Assembly: GCA_964454575.1 (NCBI GenBank)
Contig: CAYVTG010000040.1
Span: 1 to 16,806 of the forward strand
Direction of reading: 5' to 3'
Length of the DNA stretch: 16,806 bases
DNA from: Haladaptatiplasma sp964454575
GTDB taxonomy: Archaea > Thermoplasmatota > Thermoplasmata > Halarchaeoplasmatales > Halarchaeoplasmataceae
A program made the translations under genes and the position numbers. Positions 1 through 7,805 of this stretch are shown here, piece by piece (the stretch's first letter is position 1; the number at the start of each line of letters is the position of its first letter). The notes beneath the pieces are model-generated. The model ran no database searches, had not been told where the DNA came from, and worked only from the letters and a program-made list of their open reading frames with translations.

Positions 1-965
1 GCAAATGAGCATTCTGCCTTTTCGAATTCATGAAGATATGTGTATGCCTCACCAAGATTGAAGAGTATCCATGCAAGTCTGTTGGGCAGCCGTTCTTTAC
101 GGGCGATCTTTTCTGAGAGTCTATAATACTTAGCTGCATTTTCCCAGTCCTTTTCTATCGAGTAAACTACACCCATATTCATCAATAAAGTGGTTCTCTC
201 TAAAAATTTTCCTTCCTCCCCGTAAAGCTCAGCACTTTTTTCATAATTCTTCAGACTCCTTTCAAATTCCTCCATCTCCCCATATATATCACCGAAGTTC
301 TTGTAGACAATCGCTATCCCGGATTTATCATCCATCTCTTTGTAGATCTCTCCGACTTCTTCTAACTTGATCAATGCTTGTTCGAATTCTCCTTTACGCC
401 AATGGCAGATAGCTATCCCTCTCTTACATTCTGCTAGTGTTTCATATGATTTGGATCCTTCACACAATTCAAGCCCTTTTTTAGCGGCTTCTTCTGCTTT
501 ATCCAGATGAAATCGATCGAGATGAGCCATACACATGCCTCTCTGGGCTTTGGCTTGTAGTTCCCGTCGTCCCATCTTTTTAGCTATATTCACAGCCCGT
601 GCAAGGTATTCAAGAGCACTATCCATATCTCCAAGATTATTTAGCGTTGTAAAACCGAGGTCCAGCAACAGCTTACATTCTTTGATGCGCTTTATATCAT
701 CCGAAGCCACATCTTCCAGATCATGAAGTTGCCTTAAGAGTTTATACTTACGTATGTGAGACTTGATCTTCTGTGATTTTTCCAGTCCGGAAAGATATCT
801 CACCGAATTGAATATCCTTTCGGATAGTTCGTCGACGTCATCTAAACTGATATCGTCGGGCATAACCCCCATCTCTTTACACTGTTTTTTAAGGATATCC
901 TCGCCCAAAGGGCCGAATTCGTTCCGCATCAGTTCCGCTATCTGGTGACTTATCACTTCACTCAT
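1..965 (-). CDS. TPR-repeat protein, 3' end cut by window edge
   Basis: Reading leftwards from an ATG at 965 the frame is open for 321 codons and leaves the window without a stop, so the C-terminus is missing. The first ~50 residues form a separate helical segment (MSEVISHQIAELM..., with ILKKQCKEMGV near residue 24) that resembles short N-terminal domains I associate with other archaeal proteins. From about residue 80 the protein consists of ~40-residue helical pairs of TPR type, with recurrent A/G-x-x-Y/L positions such as NLGDMDSALEYLARAVNIA, YKNFGDIYGEMEEFERSLKN and NMGVVYSIEKDWENAAKYY. No signal peptide or membrane segment is visible. TPR arrays bind other proteins; the partner cannot be inferred. 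The start is supported by a TATA-like box about 26 nt upstream and little room for a leader. The TPR assignment is firm and the function is unknown. Confidence 0.85.
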   Translation of the reverse strand, partial: MSEVISHQIAELMRNEFGPLGEDILKKQCKEMGVMPDDISLDDVDELSERIFNSVRYLSGLEKSQKIKSHIRKYKLLRQLHDLEDVASDDIKRIKECKLLLDLGFTTLNNLGDMDSALEYLARAVNIAKKMGRRELQAKAQRGMCMAHLDRFHLDKAEEAAKKGLELCEGSKSYETLAECKRGIAICHWRKGEFEQALIKLEEVGEIYKEMDDKSGIAIVYKNFGDIYGEMEEFERSLKNYEKSAELYGEEGKFLERTTLLMNMGVVYSIEKDWENAAKYYRLSEKIARKERLPNRLAWILFNLGEAYTYLHEFEKAECSF

Positions 966-990
966 ATGTTTTTAGTATGCAGCTATTATG

Positions 991-996
991 TTATAT
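991..996 (-). promoter_or_regulatory. TATA-like box for the TPR gene
   Basis: On the minus strand the sequence AATATAAC lies 26-31 nt before the ATG at 965. This is the spacing expected of an archaeal TATA box for a leaderless or very short-leader transcript. Confidence 0.45.
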
Positions 997-1009
997 TCTT
1001 TTTGGAGCT

Positions 1010-1903
1010 TTACACATCACGCCGTTTGAATATATATTCCGCCACAAGGAGTGGGATCGCTATCCATACGATAAGAACGAATATCATGATCCATGTGTCG
1101 TAATAAGACGGATGAAACTCCGGTTCTTCACCCGCAAATTCCATGGCCCATTCCCTGACGGCAGGTATATTGAGGGCAAGCAGAGTGTACCACATTATCA
1201 TGGGATTGAAGAATTGGATACCGAAGTACCACCTTGGCGGCCTGCCGAGTTCCAGTTCACTCCAACCGAAGGTGAGTTCCGCTAATGCATACATGGAGAA
1301 GAGCCATATGAATGAAAAAAGAAAGAGGGTAAATATTCCACCCGCCAGAGCGGAAGAACTATCGTGAAAGATAACAGAAAGCATTATGGATAAAGAAAGA
1401 TAAACACCACCTAGTAGTACGGATGCTAACATGAAGAGGTAGTATTCCTGCCACGCCACCTGTGATATATTCCTTGATATGATAACACCTCCTAGACCCA
1501 GGCCTGCGACGACACACGTTATCAGCACCATCCATAGTCCCAAAAATTTACCCGACAGTATCTCTCCCCTATCGAGTGGATAACCCAATAAAAGTTCCAA
1601 AGTTCCTTTCTCCCTTTCTCTGACGACGGAGCCATAACCGAGTATCAAAGCGATCAAAGGCACCATGTATTCCACGTAAGTGGCTAGGTATCTGATGGTA
1701 TGCTCCATATCCATCCATTCCGTTGATGTTTCTGCAGATGTACCGTAATAAGAAACCGTCACGGCCAGCACTAAAAATATGGCTGCGATGGTCAGTATCC
1801 ATGGATTTTTTAGATGCTGTAAGTACTCTTTCTTAGCGATACGAAAGATACGCTTCCACATCTCTTTAGAATACAAAATCTTCAACCGGTTAAAACGCTT
1901 CAT
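1010..1903 (-). CDS. ABC-2 type transporter permease
   Basis: A 297-residue integral membrane protein with about six hydrophobic segments (roughly residues 35-56, 79-95, 122-145, 155-180, 187-212 and 268-290). A soluble stretch after the second segment holds the sequence REREKGTLELLLGYPLDRGEI, typical of ABC-2 permeases of the NosY/ABC-2_3 type, which form the channel of an exporter or of a membrane-remodelling ABC complex. The start ATG overlaps the stop of the upstream ATPase gene as ATGA, so the two are translationally coupled and surely form one transporter. A later start at M15 (position 1861) is possible. The substrate cannot be told from sequence. In archaea such pairs are found near secreted repeat proteins, and here a PQQ-propeller gene lies just upstream on the same strand, but a link is only inferred. 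Confidence 0.9.
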   Translation of the reverse strand: MKRFNRLKILYSKEMWKRIFRIAKKEYLQHLKNPWILTIAAIFLVLAVTVSYYGTSAETSTEWMDMEHTIRYLATYVEYMVPLIALILGYGSVVREREKGTLELLLGYPLDRGEILSGKFLGLWMVLITCVVAGLGLGGVIISRNISQVAWQEYYLFMLASVLLGGVYLSLSIMLSVIFHDSSSALAGGIFTLFLFSFIWLFSMYALAELTFGWSELELGRPPRWYFGIQFFNPMIMWYTLLALNIPAVREWAMEFAGEEPEFHPSYYDTWIMIFVLIVWIAIPLLVAEYIFKRRDV

Positions 1904-2808
1904 CTTTCTTTCTCCATTATCCTAACGAAAACCTCTTCCAGGTCCGGTTCATTTATTTCTATATCACGTACATTCAAACCTTTTTCCACCAGATGATGTA
2001 TCAAATCAGCTTTGTTTTCCCCTGTGCAATAGAGGACAAGTTTCCCTTTTTCTACCCTTGGGCGATGCACATATTCCAATGATCTAACATGTTTTAATCC
2101 ATCTTTCAATGGATCTATCAAGAGTTCAATTCGCGGCTCTAGATGTAATTTATCACTTAGATTCTGAACGCTGTCCTCGGCTATCAGCTGTCCGCTGCTG
2201 AGAACCCCCACTCTATCGCAAACTTGCTGTACTTCAGAGAGAACGTGGCTCGAGAGGAATACCGTTTTCCCTCTTCTTTTCATCTCCAGTATCTTCTCCT
2301 TCACCCACTTTCTTATCTCGGGATCCAATCCGGAGGTGGGTTCATCGAGTATGAGCAACTCAGGGTCGCCTATGAGCGTCTGTGCCAATCCGAGCCGCTG
2401 CAGCATCCCCTTGGATAGAGTTTTTACCTTTGACTTTGCAGAGGCTTCTATCTTAAAATCTTCCAGAAGGGTAGGGATGATATCTTTCGAACAACCTTTT
2501 AGATCACAGAGATAACCGAGGTTTTCCTCTATACTCATATCGTCGTAGAAAGCCACCTTCTCCGGTAAATATCCGATATGCTTTCTTATATCGATGCTTG
2601 CTTCTGTTGCGTTGATACTTCTCACATCCACTGTTCCCTTGTCTGGTTTGAGAAGACCCATGATTATCTTTATAGCAGTGGTCTTACCGGCACCATTTGG
2701 TCCCAAAAAACCGAATATTTCACCCTTATCAATGGATAAATCCAGCCCCTTGAGTGCCTTGGTAGACCCGTAGCTTTTATGCAATCCTTTGATCTCTATT
2801 ATCGCCAT
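1900..2808 (-). CDS. ABC transporter ATP-binding protein
   Basis: A 302-residue cytoplasmic ATPase that powers the neighbouring ABC-2 permease. Visible motifs are Walker A GPNGAGKTT (residues 36-44), a Q-loop region in IGYLPEKVAFYDDMS near residue 90, the ABC signature LSKGMLQRLG at about 133-142, Walker B LLILDEP at about 151, a D-loop SGLD, and the H-loop histidine in FLSSHVLSEVQ. The C-terminal ~85 residues are the extra domain usual in the CcmA/NosF-like DrrA family. The length is normal. It is first in a two-gene minus-strand operon with a 4-nt overlap into the permease. A short intergenic gap with an inverted repeat separates it from the PQQ-propeller gene upstream, so it could be partly read through from there. 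Confidence 0.95.
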   Translation of the reverse strand: MAIIEIKGLHKSYGSTKALKGLDLSIDKGEIFGFLGPNGAGKTTAIKIIMGLLKPDKGTVDVRSINATEASIDIRKHIGYLPEKVAFYDDMSIEENLGYLCDLKGCSKDIIPTLLEDFKIEASAKSKVKTLSKGMLQRLGLAQTLIGDPELLILDEPTSGLDPEIRKWVKEKILEMKRRGKTVFLSSHVLSEVQQVCDRVGVLSSGQLIAEDSVQNLSDKLHLEPRIELLIDPLKDGLKHVRSLEYVHRPRVEKGKLVLYCTGENKADLIHHLVEKGLNVRDIEINEPDLEEVFVRIMEKER

Positions 2809-2812
2809 TCAA

Positions 2813-2864
2813 GACTAGATGCATCTTTCGGTAAAAATATCTTTGCGTCATCAAATATCTAGTC
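2813..2864. repeat. 8-bp inverted repeat in the gap between PQQ-propeller and ABC genes
   Basis: GACTAGAT at 2813-2820 is mirrored by ATCTAGTC at 2857-2864, with 36 nt between and a T-run on the minus strand inside the loop (around 2833-2838). It spans nearly the whole gap and overlaps the stop codon of the upstream gene. It could be a transcription attenuator or an operator in front of the ABC genes; the sequence alone does not decide. Confidence 0.4.
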
Positions 2865-4121
2865 GCGTTTTGACCATTTTATCAGTACTGCTATACCGAC
2901 GACGATCGTCACCGCTATCAAGATCATGGGTATGATGCCAGTAAATATATCCCTTCGCGTTGCGATATCCCTATTTACTGCATAGAATTTACCATCTCCG
3001 GAGCCCACATAGACCGTTCCGTCATCGCCTACCACGGGAGACGACATTATCGGTCCGTCGAGGTCAACAGACCAGTGTTCATCACCATCTTGGTCTAAGG
3101 CATAAAGTTGTTGATTATTGGATCCGAAGATGATAAATCCGTCCGCGCTGACCACCGGTGAAGAGCGTATCTCACTACCGGCGGAGAATTTCCAGTTCAC
3201 CGTACCATCGGATCTTAAAGAATATAGATCCCCATCCCATCCGCCTACATATATATCTCCGTCTGCACCTATGGCTGGGGAGCTGTCCATGTGCGATCCG
3301 GTAGATATATTCCATCTGATATCTCCATCGTCATCTAAAGAGATGATCTCACCGGTCCATGTAGTGAATACAACACTGCCGTCGGGATGGATGGCAGGCG
3401 TTGATTGAATCTGCCCGCCCACCGATATATTCCATAACTCATCACCATCTTTAGACAGTGCATATAGACGACCGTCGTTGGATCCGATATATATAGTATC
3501 ATCCGGCGCGAGAGCAGGTGATGAAATAATCGCATCTTCTGTTCTAAATCTCCATATGAGTTCTCCTTCTGGGTTGACAGCATAAAGATATCCATCTTTG
3601 GAGCCGATGTAAACCGTACCGTCGGGACCTACCAATGGAGATGAATCGATCTCATCATCAGTTTGAAATGTCCACAATTTATCGCCGGCGTTATCGAAGG
3701 CATATAGATTTGTATCGTAGCTTCCGATGTATATCGTCCCGTCGTTCGCTATTGCAGGCGAAGAGCGTGAGTTGGAAGCTCTGCCGAACATATTTCCTAC
3801 ATCCAGGCCTATGGATGCCCTCCACTTTACAGCGCCCGATGGTTCCAGAGCGTACAGGAAGTTTTCGTCAGAACCTATATAGATAGTACCATCTGAACCC
3901 AAAGAGGGAGATGAATAAATCCTGTACCGGTTGATGAATACATTCCACTCCACCTCTCCGGGATTATCATCTAACCGGTTGCTGCTGAGGCCGGTTCTAG
4001 CTGAATCACCTCTGAAGCAAGGCCAGGTAGATATATCTTCAGCACTGCCGATCGATGAAATGATCGAAAGAGATATCATCATAACCGTCAACAAGGTTAC
4101 GATCTTTGGAAGGGTCTTCAT
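2859..4121 (-). CDS. Secreted, membrane-anchored PQQ-like beta-propeller protein
   Basis: A 420-residue protein. Residues 1-27 form a signal peptide (MKTLPK, hydrophobic core, then SIGSAED). It is followed by WPCFRGDSARTG, the opening motif usual in archaeal PQQ-like WD40-type proteins. Eight ~40-residue blades follow, each with a variant of DGTIYIGSDDGxLYAL (for example GTIYIGSDENFLYAL, GTVYIGSKDGYLYAV, GDIYVGGWDGDLYSL, GTVYVGSGDGKFYAV) and a tryptophan strand. A single hydrophobic segment (GIIPMILIAVTIVVGIAVLI) and the basic tail KWSKRD end the protein, placing the propeller outside the cell. There is no sign that it is an enzyme; such propellers are usually binding or scaffold modules. It faces the DUF4129 gene across a divergent promoter region. 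Confidence 0.9.
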   Translation of the reverse strand: MKTLPKIVTLLTVMMISLSIISSIGSAEDISTWPCFRGDSARTGLSSNRLDDNPGEVEWNVFINRYRIYSSPSLGSDGTIYIGSDENFLYALEPSGAVKWRASIGLDVGNMFGRASNSRSSPAIANDGTIYIGSYDTNLYAFDNAGDKLWTFQTDDEIDSSPLVGPDGTVYIGSKDGYLYAVNPEGELIWRFRTEDAIISSPALAPDDTIYIGSNDGRLYALSKDGDELWNISVGGQIQSTPAIHPDGSVVFTTWTGEIISLDDDGDIRWNISTGSHMDSSPAIGADGDIYVGGWDGDLYSLRSDGTVNWKFSAGSEIRSSPVVSADGFIIFGSNNQQLYALDQDGDEHWSVDLDGPIMSSPVVGDDGTVYVGSGDGKFYAVNRDIATRRDIFTGIIPMILIAVTIVVGIAVLIKWSKRD

Positions 4122-4208
4122 GCAAGATTCATTACTGCAGCAGGTTTATTATCTTTGTCTATAGGAAACAATCTTATATGGCTATCTCAATCGATACAAC
4201 ATCAGGTG
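4122..4208. promoter_or_regulatory. Divergent promoter region between PQQ-propeller and DUF4129 genes
   Basis: This 87-bp gap holds two TATA-like elements. GATAATAAA on the minus strand (around 4143-4151) sits 22-30 nt before the ATG at 4121. CTTATATGG on the plus strand (4170-4178) sits 31-39 nt before the ATG at 4209. Both spacings fit archaeal leaderless or short-leader promoters. Shared control of the two transcripts is possible but not shown. Confidence 0.5.
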
Positions 4209-5093
4209 ATGAAAATAGACAGAAAAACCCTTTTTGGTGTTGCGGTAATACTGCTGCTGTTCGGCGCTTGGGGCATAGGTAACCTGATGTATACCATGCC
4301 TCATATATACGGTGGAGGAGAGATAGTCGCGGAGTTTGAACGGGAAGATGCGGCACAGGGCGAAGTGATCGAGATGGATTTCCCCTATCTAAAATACATA
4401 TATCAAATATTCATGGGTGCCATCATCGCGGTCAGTGTGATCGGTATAATAATCGGTATTATCCAGCGAGATAAGACCTTAGCATTCAATATGGTTGCCA
4501 CAGCCATCGGCACCCTTATCGGTCTAGTGATATTCGCTAGTGCATACTGGATGTATTACAGATTGCCTCCACCCGAGGAAGCGGGTGGTACATCCACCGC
4601 CCAAGGTGCCACCGAGACCATCCCAAGGTTCTTCTTCGGTTCCGTAGGTGGGTTATTGATACTGTTCGTTTGTATAGCACTGGTAGTCCTTCTGGTTTAC
4701 AGCAAGATGAAGGTTTACTTGGAGTCGAAGATAGTTGAAGAAGAGGAAAAAGATGTCAAAGGTATGGTGAGCGCGACCCTTGACAGAACGGTAGATGACC
4801 TTTACAGCGGTAAAGACATACGCTCAACGATAATACGATGTTATCAGCAGATGTGCCGTGCTCTGGAAGATACCGGTGTCGATAACGCCGAATCCATGAC
4901 CCCCAGGGAATTCATACGACTATCTACACGAAAGCTAGATGTCAGCAGGAACACACTGCGTGAGATGACCGGGATGTTCGAGGAAGCGAGATACAGCGTT
5001 CACAGCCTAGGTGAAGGTATGAGGGAACGCGCACTCAAAGACCTGACGATATTGAAAAAAGAGCTGGGAGGTATCAAAGATGAAGTACATTGA
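4209..5093 (+). CDS. DUF4129 domain membrane protein
   Basis: A 294-residue protein with four hydrophobic segments, at roughly residues 5-28, 65-90, 100-120 and 145-170, and a cytoplasmic C-terminal domain of about 115 residues. That domain (YSGKDIRSTIIRCYQQM, then MTPREFIRLSTRKLDV and FEEARYS) matches DUF4129, which is commonly encoded beside MoxR ATPases, DUF58 proteins and transglutaminases. An in-frame ATG lies further upstream at 4155, but it falls ahead of the TATA-like box at 4170-4178. The start at 4209 is therefore preferred; it fits a leaderless mRNA, and the added 18 residues look non-coding. The gene overlaps the next one by 14 nt, so it belongs to the MoxR/DUF58 operon. The biochemical role of DUF4129 is unknown. 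Confidence 0.85.
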   Translation: MKIDRKTLFGVAVILLLFGAWGIGNLMYTMPHIYGGGEIVAEFEREDAAQGEVIEMDFPYLKYIYQIFMGAIIAVSVIGIIIGIIQRDKTLAFNMVATAIGTLIGLVIFASAYWMYYRLPPPEEAGGTSTAQGATETIPRFFFGSVGGLLILFVCIALVVLLVYSKMKVYLESKIVEEEEKDVKGMVSATLDRTVDDLYSGKDIRSTIIRCYQQMCRALEDTGVDNAESMTPREFIRLSTRKLDVSRNTLREMTGMFEEARYSVHSLGEGMRERALKDLTILKKELGGIKDEVH

Positions 5094-5670
5094 GCACGAC
5101 TACAGTCATGAGAAAGGTGCTTTCCTCATGGTCTTCACCTTCGTTATGTTGATACTTTTCGTGATGCTGATCTTTTTCCTTGCCTGGGTACGTTACAGTG
5201 GCATGCTGCGTTGGGCCATCAGCATATTTGCCCTTGGCATCGTGGCAACCTTCTTTGCCAGAGCACTTTATGCCGACAGCATCCCCATCAAGAGCTGGGA
5301 GCGTCACACAGATCTGGATATAACCATAGGCTCCAACCTTGAACCGTTGTTGAAAACGGTGGATCGAGCGGCCCACGGCTCGGAGACCAGTCAGGCACTT
5401 TTGGAGGAAAGATTAAAAAATCTCTTTATCGAGCGATTGAAGGATTCAAAAGAGTTATCCTCCGACGAACTAAAGAACCTCTTGAACGATCCGAGCCGAT
5501 TGAAACGTGTGGTCGAAGATGACGTTTTGACCGAATTTCTGATAAAGGGAAAGGATATCAGGAAAATAGGGGGCCACCACGCACTCTACGGATCAAAGAC
5601 TGAATCCAACCCCATCAAGTACAAGAAGAAGATAAACCGAATAATAAAGCATATAGAGGAATGGAAATGA
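5080..5670 (+). CDS. Two-TM protein of the MoxR/DUF58 locus, full-length copy
   Basis: A 196-residue protein with two membrane segments (about residues 14-37 and 43-62) and a soluble, charged, helix-rich C-terminal domain of about 130 residues. I do not recognise the family. Translation starts inside the end of the DUF4129 gene, with GGGAGGT at 5066-5072 as ribosome-binding site 7 nt from the ATG. The C-terminal ~105 residues are repeated, diverged, at 7806-8114 (shared blocks SQAL-EER, a DP-RL block, DDVL, and an identical last ten residues). The last codons contain what was once the start region for moxR: ATGGAAATGA ends this gene, but the moxR frame downstream closes after a few codons. 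It probably is a membrane partner of the MoxR/DUF58/DUF4129 set; this is inferred from position only. Confidence 0.8.
   Translation: MKYIEHDYSHEKGAFLMVFTFVMLILFVMLIFFLAWVRYSGMLRWAISIFALGIVATFFARALYADSIPIKSWERHTDLDITIGSNLEPLLKTVDRAAHGSETSQALLEERLKNLFIERLKDSKELSSDELKNLLNDPSRLKRVVEDDVLTEFLIKGKDIRKIGGHHALYGSKTESNPIKYKKKINRIIKHIEEWK
5641..5670 (+). repeat. 30-bp direct repeat, left copy
   Basis: It begins ATAATAAAGCATATAGAGGA and ends at the TGA stop of the full-length two-TM gene. It is identical base for base to 8085-8114. It encodes the last nine residues plus the stop, and also holds GAGG and the ATGA start/stop overlap that in the right copy begins moxR. Confidence 0.95.
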
Positions 5671-5950
5671 ATCTTCCCGTCGCAGCAAGCAATGGGGTAT
5701 AGGTATAAAATCAATGTCCTCGCCGTCCGTTTTGCAGATCATGTTGTGATCTACATCGGATTTTAGCGTAGGGCGGCGACAAGAGCGATGCAAAACCAGC
5801 TTCGCTCAGTGGAGTTGGTCAAGGCCCACCTGAAGCGAGAAGCTGAACAGCGCTCCGTCTATGTCTATGGTGCCCTCGTCTCCCTTTCCTCTTACGTATA
5901 GTTTCGGTAAATTCTGATGAAAAATATTATTAAATACAGACATCCTTTTA
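5671..5950. other. 280-bp non-coding left end of the insert
   Basis: No convincing gene. Going rightwards from the direct repeat, the moxR-type frame stops after about 13 codons. Two short minus-strand frames (ending at 5806 and reading through 5793) have protein-like composition, for example GKGDEGTIDIDGALFSF and DVDHNMICKTDGEDIDF, but they are in different frames with a stop between, so at best they are a decayed gene fragment. A 6-bp hairpin (AGATCA at 5736-5741, TGATCT at 5747-5752) is the clearest structure. The region is slightly more GC-rich than the AT-rich stretch that follows it at about 5920-5960. Confidence 0.5.
5930..5936 (+). promoter_or_regulatory. TATA-like box for the UPF0175-like gene
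   Basis: TTAAATA lies 39-45 nt before the ATG at 5975. A transcript starting about 26 nt downstream would begin after the alternative ATG at 5951, which argues for the 5975 start. Confidence 0.45.
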
Positions 5951-5974
5951 ATGATCAAACATAAGAGTGAAAAT

Positions 5975-6280
5975 ATGACCACAGTTATAAGTAAACTGGA
6001 CGATATCCTCATCAAGGTAGGGCGATATCATGATAGAGATGAATTGATGGAGGATGCACTTCGGGTATTGATACGCTCGAAACCTAATTTAAGGAAAGAC
6101 TTTGCCGTAGAATTATATGATATAGGAGATGTATCTCTATCCGGAGGGGTGGAAATAGCTGGTTTGAACTTAGAGGATTTTAAAGAGGTACTCAAAAAAA
6201 AAGGAGTAAAGATCCGAGTGCCAGAGATATCTTCAAAGGAGCTGGGAGAGGAAGTGGATCTGATACTCGGTGTATCTTGA
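5975..6280 (+). CDS. UPF0175-like antitoxin protein
   Basis: A protein of 101 residues. The N-terminal half (MTTVISKLDDILIKVGRY, HDRDELMEDALRVLI) looks like a ribbon-helix-helix DNA-binding segment. The C-terminal half, FAVELYDIGDVSLSGGVEIA followed by GLNLEDFKEVLKKKGV, follows the UPF0175 pattern (AVELYKEGKISLGKAAELAG-type), a family that includes antitoxins paired with PIN-domain toxins. GAGTGA at 5966-5971 is a ribosome-binding site before the 5975 ATG; a start at 5951 would add eight residues but lacks one. No PIN or other toxin gene follows: only a 27-codon frame is coupled to its stop as TGATG. It may be an orphan antitoxin or a regulator carried on the insert. Confidence 0.7.
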   Translation: MTTVISKLDDILIKVGRYHDRDELMEDALRVLIRSKPNLRKDFAVELYDIGDVSLSGGVEIAGLNLEDFKEVLKKKGVKIRVPEISSKELGEEVDLILGVS

Positions 6281-6363
6281 TGATCACTTCAAAACAACTG
6301 ACTCGTTTTTCGAGATATAATCCGAGATACGATTTCGCGGTTCCCCAAATGTTAGATTGGTAA
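6280..6363 (+). pseudogene. 27-codon ORF coupled to the UPF0175-like gene; possible remnant
   Basis: The ATG at 6280 overlaps the previous stop as TGATG, a classic coupling arrangement, yet the frame closes after 27 codons (MITSKQLTRF...). No family is recognised in so short a peptide. This is where a toxin partner would be expected, so it may be the stump of a deleted second gene. The CTCG-TTTTT-CGAG hairpin at 6302-6314 lies inside and could be a terminator instead. The coupling is seen; the remnant status is inferred. Confidence 0.35.
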
Positions 6364-6384
6364 AGTGATTTTTCTGTTATTCAC

Positions 6385-7707
6385 TCACGCGACACCGTGG
6401 TTTTTGACATCTTCAAGTAGCCATCTCCAGAGCGGTTGATATCGTATGATCTTCTCGTCGAACTCTTCCGTCCCCTCATGGTCCCAGGTGATGATCGTGC
6501 CTTCTTCCATGTTGAAGTTATCCATGGCTCTCAGCAGTCCTCTGATCTCCCTTTTTTTCGTCTTCTCGTGGCTCAGGTCGTAACAGGACTGAATAAGTTG
6601 TACGATGTTATCTCCCTGTTTGAGCACGAAGTCGATCCCTGCGGTACGATCCCTCCAGTAATATACCTCTCCCTCCTTTCGCAGCTTGAGGTAAACCAGA
6701 TTCTCCATCAAGTGTCCCATATCCTTGCTGAAGCTGAAACTCACTGCATTCTTCATACCGCAGTCGATACAGTACACCTTCCTAGGATACGTCAGCTGGG
6801 CTTTCAGAGAATAGGAAAAATGATTCACCAAAAAGAAGAGATATACTTCCTCCAGATGATCAAGGTATTCCTGTACCGTTTTGATATTGAGGTTTACTAT
6901 CTTTGAAAGGGACTTGGCACTAACCTCACACGCCGTATTTGTGATCAGATACACGGCCAATTTTTCAAGCTTACGCTGTTCTTTCACCTCGTAACGAGTC
7001 AGTACGTCTCTAGCTAGGATGTCTAAAAAATATTCTTTCAATAAGTTGAACTTCATCTTCTCATGGTCTTCCAGTACCACTTCAGGGTAGCCACCGAACT
7101 TAAGGTAAGATTCCAAGTGATGTATTATGGCGGCTCTTTCCGACAGTATCCGGACTTCTGTGTTTATGTTCAATCCTTTGAAGGCAAGATATTCCGGAAA
7201 GGATAAAGGATTTACTTCGTACGATAGGTTTCTACCCACGAGATAGGTTCCAAATTCACGCTTCAACAATGAAGAATTGGAACCACTCACCGCTATCTTT
7301 AGATCCTTTCGTGAGTCGTACATTTTCTTGACCCATTTCTCCCAGCCCGGCTTGTTCTGTACCTCGTCCAGGAACAGATACTGTTCATCTTCCGGAGTCA
7401 TCAACTCTTCATAGCCTCTGTAAATATCCCGGAGAGATACCTCCTCGAAGGAAGGGTCATCCAGATTGATGTACATTATCTGCCCGGGCTCCTTATTTTC
7501 CAGCAGTTTCTTGACGTACAGGTGCATCATGGTAGTTTTCCCACACCTTCTCACACCCGTCAATACAAGGACCTCCTTCCTCTCGAACAGTGGCTCGATA
7601 TGCTGGGCGCTCTGCCTGTCCTCGATACCTTCGAACAGCTCGTCACCGTCTTCCCACCAGGGATTCCAGAACAGTAATCCTTCTTTTAGTGTATCAGATT
7701 GCACCAT
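6385..7707 (-). CDS. AAA_14/DUF4143 family ATPase
   Basis: A protein of 440 residues from the ATG at 7707 (an upstream in-frame ATG at 7794 would add 29 residues and cross the likely promoter). The N-terminal ATPase domain has Walker A GVRRCGKTT (residues 51-59), Walker B YLFLDEVQN (110-118) and a sensor-like AVSGSNSSLL. A winged-helix region follows (SAKSLSKIVNLNIKTVQEYL) and then the DUF4143 region (YYWRDRTAGIDFVLKQGDNI, then VQLIQSCYD), distantly related to PD-(D/E)xK nucleases. These ATPases are numerous and patchily distributed in archaea and behave like transferable genes; their role is not settled. The gene opposes the operon it sits in and lies in the insert that splits it, which supports acquisition by transfer. 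Confidence 0.88.
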   Translation of the reverse strand: MVQSDTLKEGLLFWNPWWEDGDELFEGIEDRQSAQHIEPLFERKEVLVLTGVRRCGKTTMMHLYVKKLLENKEPGQIMYINLDDPSFEEVSLRDIYRGYEELMTPEDEQYLFLDEVQNKPGWEKWVKKMYDSRKDLKIAVSGSNSSLLKREFGTYLVGRNLSYEVNPLSFPEYLAFKGLNINTEVRILSERAAIIHHLESYLKFGGYPEVVLEDHEKMKFNLLKEYFLDILARDVLTRYEVKEQRKLEKLAVYLITNTACEVSAKSLSKIVNLNIKTVQEYLDHLEEVYLFFLVNHFSYSLKAQLTYPRKVYCIDCGMKNAVSFSFSKDMGHLMENLVYLKLRKEGEVYYWRDRTAGIDFVLKQGDNIVQLIQSCYDLSHEKTKKREIRGLLRAMDNFNMEEGTIITWDHEGTEEFDEKIIRYQPLWRWLLEDVKNHGVA

Positions 7708-7736
7708 ATTGAACGATATAGTATAGTGCATTATAC

Positions 7737-7745
7737 CATTATAAA
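7737..7745 (-). promoter_or_regulatory. TATA-like box for the AAA_14/DUF4143 ATPase gene
   Basis: On the minus strand GTTTATAATGG lies 30-38 nt before the ATG at 7707, suiting a short-leader transcript. The A+T-rich stretch 7708-7760 contains further TATA-like words, so the exact element is uncertain. Confidence 0.4.
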
Positions 7746-7794
7746 CTTTTCTCTCATCGTATACATATGTATTATCCTGAAAAAATTTCGCCAA

Positions 7795-7801
7795 TATTTA
7801 A
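7795..7801 (+). promoter_or_regulatory. TATA-like box at the right edge of the insert
   Basis: TATTTAA, preceded by an A-run and GCCAA, lies just before the start of homology to the two-TM gene at about 7806. A start site ~26 nt downstream would give a transcript running through the truncated copy into moxR and the DUF58 gene. It could replace the original operon promoter cut off by the insert. Confidence 0.4.
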
Positions 7802-7805
7802 GTAG

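Noticed and set aside
5593..6015. Minus-strand coding region at the left end of the insert
   Set aside because: The protein-like stretches are in two different frames separated by a stop, and one runs into the real two-TM gene on the other strand. No family was recognised.
6436..6906. Open frame of 156 codons on the plus strand inside the AAA_14/DUF4143 gene
   Set aside because: It is antisense to a well-supported gene and has no domain or ribosome-binding site of its own.
5671..7805. Insertion sequence or integrated virus
   Set aside because: No transposase, integrase, terminal inverted repeats or virus structural genes are visible. The 30-bp repeat is much longer than a usual target duplication and is also coding sequence.
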